This document shows, piece by piece, positions 1 through 3,825 of a stretch of DNA of 5,528 bases. Below the pieces are notes generated by a model. It was not told the origin of the DNA, made no database searches, and saw only the letters and a program-made list of their open reading frames with translations. Numbering within the stretch: position 1 is the stretch's first letter; each line of letters begins with the position of its first letter. Location of the stretch: contig DAOUYU010000122.1 in assembly GCA_030673995.1 (NCBI GenBank), positions 1 through 5,528 on the forward strand, written 5' to 3'. Source of the DNA: Candidatus Aminicenantota bacterium. Lineage in GTDB: Bacteria; Acidobacteriota; Aminicenantia; Aminicenantales; Aminicenantaceae. Both the position numbers and the translations under genes were made by a program.

Positions 1-1
1 G

Positions 2-262
2 GCCGTGCTCCATTGTTCCGTTAAAAACCTTACAAACCCGCGTGTGCGGTTTACAGCCCACATGGTTGAAAAATCCTCAGGAGAGTCGGTCCCCCTGACT
101 GTGTCCATTCTCTCCGGTAAAAAAGAAGGCGAAATGGGGACGATCCTTGCCAAATTGAAATTGCCGGACATTAAACCTGGTGAGTACGTCCTCGTAATAT
201 CTGCAGAAGACATGTCGAGTAAAGCCAGTACCCAAACCTCGATTGCTTTTAGAATCGATTGA
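2..262 (+). CDS. C-terminal fragment of a probable secreted protein with an Ig-like beta-sandwich tail
   Basis: The frame is open from the left edge to a TGA at 260-262, giving 86 residues; the true start lies outside the window. The GTG at 5 could be read as a start, but no ribosome-binding site can be seen and the frame continues through it, so I treat this as a 5'-truncated gene. The fragment alternates short hydrophobic beta-strand stretches (VRFTAHMV, VPLTVSIL, EYVLVISAED, TSIAFRI). It contains the turn LPDIKPGEYVLVISAED, typical of the last Ig-like domain of large extracytoplasmic proteins in Acidobacteriota/Aminicenantes, such as VWFA-related or GWxTD-type proteins. That likeness is from memory of style and does not assign a family. 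No catalytic motif is visible. Function is unknown. It is likely a real gene because strand periodicity and the PGEY turn persist to the last codon. Confidence 0.6.
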   Translation, partial: AVLHCSVKNLTNPRVRFTAHMVEKSSGESVPLTVSILSGKKEGEMGTILAKLKLPDIKPGEYVLVISAEDMSSKASTQTSIAFRID

Positions 263-273
263 AAGAAAAGAAC

Positions 274-295
274 CCTGAAGGTCTGGCTTCCCAGG
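274..295 (-). terminator. Weak candidate hairpin terminator, minus-strand reading
   Basis: CCTGAAG (274-280) can pair with CTT (287-289) and CAGG (292-295), leaving two bulged C and a six-base loop. Read on the minus strand, the hairpin is followed by a T-rich tail (TTCTTTTCTTTC). This could end transcription arriving from the right, or simply be a hairpin after the + strand gene that stops at 262. The stem is short and bulged, so the call is weak. Confidence 0.25.
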
Positions 296-375
296 ATTAA
301 AAAAGACAGCCGATAATATCAAGGAAATGTACATCAAAGTTAATTTTAAATATAGAATCAGACCATGAGACTAAC

Positions 376-459
376 GAAGAAATCAAATATAAACACATCC
401 ATCCTCATAGTTCTTTGGGGTACAGACCACCAGTCCCAGAGGCTATTGACTCCCCATAG
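376..459 (+). pseudogene. IS3-type transposase (integrase core) C-terminal remnant
   Basis: The + strand frame ending at TAG 457-459 reads EEIKYKHIHPHSSLGYRPPV followed by PEAIDSP. This matches the well-known C-terminal signature of IS3-family OrfB integrase-type transposases, usually YNxxRPHSSLGYRPPAPEA. The Asn of the usual YN pair and the Arg of RPHS are replaced. Upstream in the same frame (about 310-375) there is open sequence that no longer resembles the integrase fold, and no DDE catalytic residues are present. Just after the stop, the same frame carries further stops. This is therefore the degraded 3' end of an inserted element, perhaps 25-30 recognisable codons, not a functional gene. 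The family call rests on the HSSLGYRPP motif only. Confidence 0.75.
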
Positions 460-840
460 CTTTAGAATTGACTGCTTGGCTCTACTTTAGTAAAAATATT
501 AGTGCAGTATAGGGCATGAGCATTGATGAGATGGAGAAATTTTCCATTCTAAGAGAGGAGCGGTATATGAGAAAATATCCAAGGATATTCTTAAAAACTG
601 AATTGTGTTTGACCACAAGGTTTCTCTAAGATATAGGTTGTAAGAGATGTCAGAGGGCGGAAATTGGACAAAAATGAGAGTAAAACAATGCAAGCGCAAA
701 AATCAAATTCTTGATAAAAGAGCGCTTGCCATGCAGAATATCCCGAAGATTAAAAAAAGCCCGCAGATTAGCTCTATCCATGGCAGGAATACTGCCAGGA
801 AAAAAGACATTCCTTTGGGAAAAACCTTTATTATAATGCT
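460..840. other. Non-coding stretch between two transposase remnants
   Basis: I see no convincing gene here. Short open frames exist on both strands (for example 647-847 + and 499-699 -), but their translations are low-complexity, Lys/Ile-rich and lack domains. A near-perfect 17-base palindrome lies at 531-547 (ATGGA/TCCAT arms around GAAATTT). The stretch is most simply explained as decayed mobile-element or spacer DNA. Confidence 0.5.
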
Positions 841-858
841 CCCCTGAAAATCAGGACA
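841..858 (-). repeat. Candidate terminal inverted-repeat end of the minus-strand IS3-type element
   Basis: On the minus strand these bases read TGTCCTGATTTTCAGGGG. They lie about 130 bases past the stop of the minus-strand transposase remnant. The TGTCC start and the CTGATTTTCAG core resemble terminal sequences of IS3-type elements. The core CCTGA-AAA-TCAGG (843-855) is also a small perfect hairpin. No matching left end was found in the window, so assignment as an IS terminus is inference from position and general style. Confidence 0.4.
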
Positions 859-990
859 CTTTTTCTCGTTCTGAGAGTTAGAGGAGGATGCTAATAAAAG
901 ATCTTCACCATTTGCCCCGGGATCGGAGTTCTCTGCCTAATCCGTATCTTAATTTCTACCAAAACCAGCTTCCTGCGCATGATGTTGCGC

Positions 991-1149
991 TTAATGAAGC
1001 TGATACTCCTCCGGACTCCGATATTCTAAGACCGAGTAGACATAAAGCTGGTTGTAATCTTCCCTTATCCGTGTTGCGATTGCCGCCCGCCTTTCTTTAT
1101 AAGAACGAAACTCATTTAGCTACAGAAGATCTTTCTTGATTGTACACAT
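991..1149 (-). pseudogene. IS3-type transposase OrfB C-terminal remnant with an in-frame amber stop
   Basis: Reading the minus strand down to TAA (991-993) gives KKDLL-stop-LNEFRSYKE, then RRAAIATRIREDYNQLYVYS, VLEYRSPEEYQLH. This lines up with the C-terminal part of IS3-family OrfB integrases, where the usual text is DLLWLNEF...AxxAIxxWIxxYNxxxxHSALGYRSPEEY. Differences point to decay: the expected Trp codon is TAG (1120-1122), the expected WI is RI, HSALGY has become YSVLEY, and the residues upstream of about 1149 no longer match. The catalytic Asp/Asp/Glu region is gone. It belongs to a different element from the one at 376-459, because both are C-terminal ends, on opposite strands, with different sequences. 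Its outer end is probably at 841-858. Confidence 0.75.
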
Positions 1150-1153
1150 CATG

Positions 1154-1297
1154 CTACATGCTCTTTCGCGAGTTCACAGAGATGTATCGGGATTGCCGTC
1201 TGCGGATACGCCACGCTATCTTAGCGAAGTACCGAATGAGGGAAAATGCCAACGCTTCGCAGGCCTGCTGTTCTGAATCCTAGTACGCAACCCTCAT
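1154..1297 (-). pseudogene. Short broken reading frame of unknown identity, possibly part of a dispersed repeat
   Basis: From an ATG at 1297-1295 the minus strand encodes MRVAY, an amber stop (1280-1282), then DSEQQACEALAFSLIRYFAK and about 22 more residues rich in Arg to a TAG at 1154-1156. Base composition is visibly more GC-rich than the flanking AT-rich genes. The frame abuts the transposase remnant but is in a different register. I do not recognise a domain. It may be a chance frame inside imported or repeated DNA, or a broken small gene. I list it because the block stands out from its surroundings in composition. Confidence 0.25.
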
Positions 1298-1371
1298 CAC
1301 AAAGACCAGATCTCTTTCTCACTATGACGGGCTTCAGATCTAAAATATAGGTTCCTTTTGGTACATTCTTA
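1298..1371. other. Spacer downstream of the RACo-like gene
   Basis: These 74 bases separate the stop of the minus-strand gene from the mobile-element debris. I see no clear Rho-independent terminator: the minus strand reads GTACCAAAAGGAACC soon after the stop, but the arms pair imperfectly and no T-run follows. Transcription of the minus-strand pair may end further on or by another mechanism. Confidence 0.3.
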
Positions 1372-3123
1372 TCATTGAAACTCTAGGGCATTGATAAAAT
1401 ATTTTTGAAAGGATGGCTTCGTTGCCAGCGAAATGAATTGAATCTTCTTCACCAAAGACTCTATTTTTTTCCGTGCCTGACTTGAAAGCAGCAAAGCTCT
1501 TGCCCCGGCAAGGGAAGAGTTGCCGATAAAAATGATCTTTTCTTCATTGATCTTTGGTAAAAGTCCTATTTTTTTGCTGTTTTTTATGTTCAGATAATTT
1601 CCGAATGCACCGGCAATAAATATTCCATCGATCTCTTCCAGAGTTACTTGGTTTTCTTTCAAAATCATTTTGATTCCAGTCTTGATGGCAGCCACCGCTA
1701 ACTGTACTTCTCTCACGTCTTTTTGGGTAATGTAAATACTGGAGGTGACAGCGATTCTTTTTGTATTATTCTGAATTGTTCCCTTGGATAAGATTTCTCC
1801 TTTTTCTAAAAATATTGAGATCAAGTCGATAAGCCCTGTACCGCATATTCCTGAAGCGGGCTTATTCTCTATGGTGAAGGTTTTTAGTTTATCTGTGTAT
1901 TCGGCCTTATAAATTGCTCCGGGAAGAGCGAGTTTTCCACAGCTAATGTTCATCCCTTCAAAGGCTGGGCCTGCGGCTGTTGAAGTGGCGATGAATTTTT
2001 TTCCTTTTTTTAAGACAATTTCACCGTTCGTGCCTAGATCGATGAACAGGAAGTTTCCTTTTTTGTTTTCTAAATCGACAGCAACCAGGCCTGCAGATAT
2101 GTCACCTCCTACAAAGCTTTTGATGTTCGGTGCGATGTAGATTTTTCCAAACTTGCTTATCTTGAATTCCTGAGTATGGGAAGACAGCTCTGGCAAACAG
2201 CTGAAAACAGCACTGTAGGGAGCCGCTGCAAGAGTATTCACCGGCATGCCGAGAAGGAAGTGATTCATGGATGTGTTTCCGGCTGCAACGATCTCATAAA
2301 CAAAAGAAGGATCTATTTGGTTCTTTTTCAGAAGCCGCACTATCATCCGGTTTAAGGTTTGTAGTATTAAATCCCTCAATTCATCTTGATTTTTTCTATC
2401 AGAGAGAGCGTAGCTAATCCTGGAGATGACATCCGCTCCGTACTTCACCTGGCTGTTTATCTCTGTCAGAATATCTATGGTTTTCCCGGTATTTAAATCC
2501 AGCAGTTCCATAACGAGAGTTGTTGTTCCAATATCGATGCAAATTCCAAAGTTCTGACCGAGTGTGTTCAAGGGTTCGATGCTCAGTATTTCTTTGTTTT
2601 TGTGGACGACAGCCGTTACATGATATTTGCTCTTCTCCAGAATTTTTCCCAGATCTTTCAGTTGATCCAGAGGAATGTTTAGATTTTTCTCCTTAAAATG
2701 GAGCTTAAGTATTTCCAAAAGAGAAGCGGGAGAGGAAATCTCTGGTTTTTTAAGCCGAAAATGGTATTTTTTTACAGCCGGATCGAGCGGAATAGAAGAT
2801 CTAATACCTGTTTTTAATATAAAAGCTTCTTGAAGAATGGATTCCTCTGGAATTTTAATGCTTATATCTCCTCTAATCTTGTAGAGACAGGCCAGTCTGT
2901 AATTTTTTTCCAAATTTTTTTGCTCAAGCAGAAACTCTTCTCTCTCTTCCAAAGGAGGAAGCTCTCCATCGACTATTTCCACCAAACATTTCCCGCATAG
3001 CCCTTTCTTATTGCAGTAAACGCTGAGATTAATCCCTGTCTCCTGAATTTTATCAACCAGTAGTTCGTTTTTCTGTGCTGTTATTGTTATATTCTGTGGG
3101 ATTATATTAATTCTAAACGCCAT
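1372..3123 (-). CDS. RACo-type ATP-dependent reductive activator of corrinoid proteins (2Fe-2S ferredoxin + ASKHA ATPase domain)
   Basis: This 583-residue cytoplasmic protein has the architecture of RACo/RamA-like activators (DUF4445, ASKHA superfamily). These use ATP to help reduce the inactive Co(II) corrinoid of methyltransferase systems to Co(I). An N-terminal ferredoxin domain (residues 1-95) carries Cys37-x5-Cys43-x2-Cys46 and Cys79, a plant-type 2Fe-2S ligand set. A linker and middle domain follow (about 96-190). The ATPase part shows DIGTTT (197-202), AAGNTSMNHFLLG (280-292), GGDI (340-343), DLGTNGEI (362-369), TAAGPAFEGMNISCG (382-396), GICGTGLID (425-433) and AGAFGNYL (504-511). Length fits the family. 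An ATG at 3174 would add 17 residues but has no ribosome-binding site and overlaps the upstream gene. The ATG at 3123 has AGG nine bases upstream, inside the preceding stop region, and starts the ferredoxin fold directly. No corrinoid methyltransferase gene is in the window, so the partner is unknown; some family members are annotated only as ASKHA-domain proteins. Family call is firm, exact substrate is inferred. Confidence 0.88.
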   Translation of the reverse strand: MAFRINIIPQNITITAQKNELLVDKIQETGINLSVYCNKKGLCGKCLVEIVDGELPPLEEREEFLLEQKNLEKNYRLACLYKIRGDISIKIPEESILQEAFILKTGIRSSIPLDPAVKKYHFRLKKPEISSPASLLEILKLHFKEKNLNIPLDQLKDLGKILEKSKYHVTAVVHKNKEILSIEPLNTLGQNFGICIDIGTTTLVMELLDLNTGKTIDILTEINSQVKYGADVISRISYALSDRKNQDELRDLILQTLNRMIVRLLKKNQIDPSFVYEIVAAGNTSMNHFLLGMPVNTLAAAPYSAVFSCLPELSSHTQEFKISKFGKIYIAPNIKSFVGGDISAGLVAVDLENKKGNFLFIDLGTNGEIVLKKGKKFIATSTAAGPAFEGMNISCGKLALPGAIYKAEYTDKLKTFTIENKPASGICGTGLIDLISIFLEKGEILSKGTIQNNTKRIAVTSSIYITQKDVREVQLAVAAIKTGIKMILKENQVTLEEIDGIFIAGAFGNYLNIKNSKKIGLLPKINEEKIIFIGNSSLAGARALLLSSQARKKIESLVKKIQFISLATKPSFQKYFINALEFQ

Positions 3124-3132
3124 TTTTATTAA

Positions 3133-3136
3133 CCTA
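3133..3136 (-). promoter_or_regulatory. Ribosome-binding site of the RACo-like gene overlapping the upstream stop codon
   Basis: On the minus strand the upstream gene ends TTC-TAG, and the next base gives TAGG. The AGG lies nine bases before the ATG at 3123. A ribosome finishing the YfiM-like gene would cover this site, which suggests translational coupling. The site is weak (AGG only), but it decides between the two possible starts of the RACo-like gene. Confidence 0.45.
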
Positions 3137-3541
3137 GAATTGAAAGGACAAGGAAAGAGTAACAGTTTTATCATGGTTTGTTTTTTTTATTTTAATCTGG
3201 ATTTTATTATTCACGATATTCGCCACTAAAGCACCGATAAAAGCACCGGCAATGTCTGCTGCCAGGTCAGTTCCGCTAAAGTGATTTCCTTTTTTCATGC
3301 TGTCAATCAGTTCTTTTACGAGCCCTGGTATGCTTCCCAAGGCGGTTCCCAGTATTATTCTTCCAGAGGTTTTGAGATTTGTTTTATAATGGAGGAAACT
3401 CTCTCCTGCTGCTCCAAATACGGACGAGACTCCAAAGTGTAAGAGAGTATTATCTGCTGAGAAAACAGTGTTGTTTGAAATTGAAAGAAAAATGAGAAGT
3501 ATAAATATCCAGAGGAAGGTCCTTTTTGTTTGATATTTCAT
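3134..3541 (-). CDS. YfiM-like small exported protein
   Basis: The 135-residue product starts with a clear signal sequence: MKYQTKR, then the hydrophobic stretch FLWIFILLIFLSI, with likely cleavage near VFSA-D (residue 29). There is no lipobox Cys, unlike the lipoprotein YfiM of enterobacteria. The mature part follows the YfiM-type pattern: LLHFGVSSVFGAAGE (33-47, compare DKAQHFLASAMLSAAGNE), LGSIPGLVKELIDS (68-81, compare GASKELWDS), then F88-S-G-T-D-L-A-A-D96-I-A-G-A-F-I-G103 (compare WSWKDLAWDVAGA). Conserved positions are His35, Lys76-Glu77, Asp80, Asp92 and Asp96. The family's function is not established; an envelope location is likely. The protein ends in SLSFQF, an aromatic-terminated strand resembling outer-membrane protein ends. 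Start: ATG at 3541 with GAGAAGAG seven bases upstream. The next gene starts 10 bases past its stop, so the two form an operon. Confidence 0.65.
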   Translation of the reverse strand: MKYQTKRTFLWIFILLIFLSISNNTVFSADNTLLHFGVSSVFGAAGESFLHYKTNLKTSGRIILGTALGSIPGLVKELIDSMKKGNHFSGTDLAADIAGAFIGALVANIVNNKIQIKIKKTNHDKTVTLSLSFQF

Positions 3542-3572
3542 CCTTGATCTCTTCTCATTTTTACTGCAGGAA

Positions 3573-3602
3573 ATGATACCATAGTTCTATAAAAAGGGAC
3601 AA
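3573..3602 (-). promoter_or_regulatory. Candidate sigma70-type promoter for the minus-strand pair
   Basis: On the minus strand TTGTCC (3602-3597) is followed after 18 bases by TATCAT (3578-3573), four and five matches to the consensus hexamers. A start near 3566 would give a leader of about 25 bases, with GAGAAGAG just ahead of the ATG at 3541. Its -35 hexamer shares base 3602 with the inverted copy of a repeated 10-base box. Confidence 0.45.
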
Positions 3603-3660
3603 ACCTGAATTATTTATAAAAACTGCCGATACTAATGAATAATCCAGGTTTATCCAGGTT
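3602..3660. repeat. Three copies of a 10-base box between divergent promoters
   Basis: AATCCAGGTT (3641-3650) is followed directly by TATCCAGGTT (3651-3660), and AACCTGAATT (3602-3611) is the same box inverted. Each differs from the first copy by one base. The boxes lie between the two candidate -35 elements, a usual place for an operator serving divergent genes. The inverted and direct copies could also pair as a hairpin with a loop of about 29 bases. The binding protein, if any, is unknown. Confidence 0.5.
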
Positions 3661-3665
3661 AGTTA

Positions 3666-3692
3666 TTGACCTTTCAGTTTTTCTGTGATACT
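3666..3692 (+). promoter_or_regulatory. Candidate extended -10 promoter for the Asp-box protein gene
   Basis: TTGACC (3666-3671) is followed after 15 bases by GATACT (3687-3692), preceded by TG at 3684-3685 (TGTGATACT, an extended -10 form). A start near 3699 would give a leader of roughly 127 bases containing the 11-base repeats and the inverted repeat. The spacing is short, so the TATAAT hexamers at 3713-3718 or 3735-3740 are alternatives, though neither has a good -35. Confidence 0.35.
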
Positions 3693-3708
3693 AGCTATTC
3701 ATTCTTTA

Positions 3709-3741
3709 TTGATATAATATTGATTTAATATCGATATAATT
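3709..3741 (+). repeat. Three tandem imperfect 11-base AT-rich repeats
   Basis: TTGATATAATA, TTGATTTAATA and TCGATATAATT follow one another with no spacer. Copies 1 and 2 differ at one position; copy 3 differs from copy 1 at two. Two copies contain a perfect TATAAT. A period of 11 bases is near one helical turn, so the same groove face is presented three times. They may be iterated protein-binding sites, an AT-rich bent element, or duplicated -10 elements. Confidence 0.6.
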
Positions 3742-3746
3742 AAGCA

Positions 3747-3787
3747 TGAAATGCAATGGAAAGAGAAAAATTTTCCGTACCATTTCA
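3747..3787 (+). promoter_or_regulatory. Symmetric inverted repeat in the leader of the Asp-box protein gene
   Basis: TGAAATG (3747-3753) pairs with CATTTCA (3781-3787). Inside it GGAAA (3758-3762) pairs with TTTCC (3772-3776), leaving equal four-base internal loops (CAAT and GTAC) and a nine-base A-rich loop. It ends 26 bases before the Shine-Dalgarno sequence and is not followed by a T-run, so it is not a terminator. It may be a leader hairpin or a dimeric operator; AT-rich stems make RNA stability modest. Confidence 0.35.
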
Positions 3788-3813
3788 AACTCAAAACCAA
3801 TCGAATTTATAAA

Positions 3814-3819
3814 AGGAGG
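3814..3819 (+). promoter_or_regulatory. Strong Shine-Dalgarno site fixing a TTG start
   Basis: AGGAGG (3814-3819), followed by T at 3820, lies six bases before TTG at 3826. It is a full anti-16S match at ideal spacing. This chooses TTG over the next ATG at 3862, which would cut off the basic n-region of the signal peptide. Confidence 0.85.
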
Positions 3820-3825
3820 TCATCC

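Noticed and set aside
77..337. Minus-strand open frame of 86 codons at the left edge
   Set aside because: It lies opposite the + strand beta-sandwich fragment, has no domain, and its start region lies in the non-coding stretch.
647..847. Open frame on + of 66 codons
   Set aside because: The translation is Lys/Ile-rich and domain-free, there is no good ribosome-binding site, and it ends at the candidate IS terminus. It is likely chance.
888..1139. Open frame on + of 83 codons
   Set aside because: It is antisense to the recognisable IS3-type transposase tail on the minus strand, so it is a shadow despite the GGAGG at 892-896 near its start.
1139..1340. tRNA or other structured RNA in the GC-richer block
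   Set aside because: No cloverleaf, T-loop motif or consistent stem set could be drawn on either strand.
3121..3174. Longer start (ATG at 3174) for the RACo-like gene
   Set aside because: It has no ribosome-binding site, overlaps the upstream gene by about 40 bases, and adds 17 residues ahead of the ferredoxin fold with no family counterpart that I know.
3709..3741. CRISPR-like array
   Set aside because: The repeats are only 11 bases long, directly adjacent with no spacers, and no cas genes are present.
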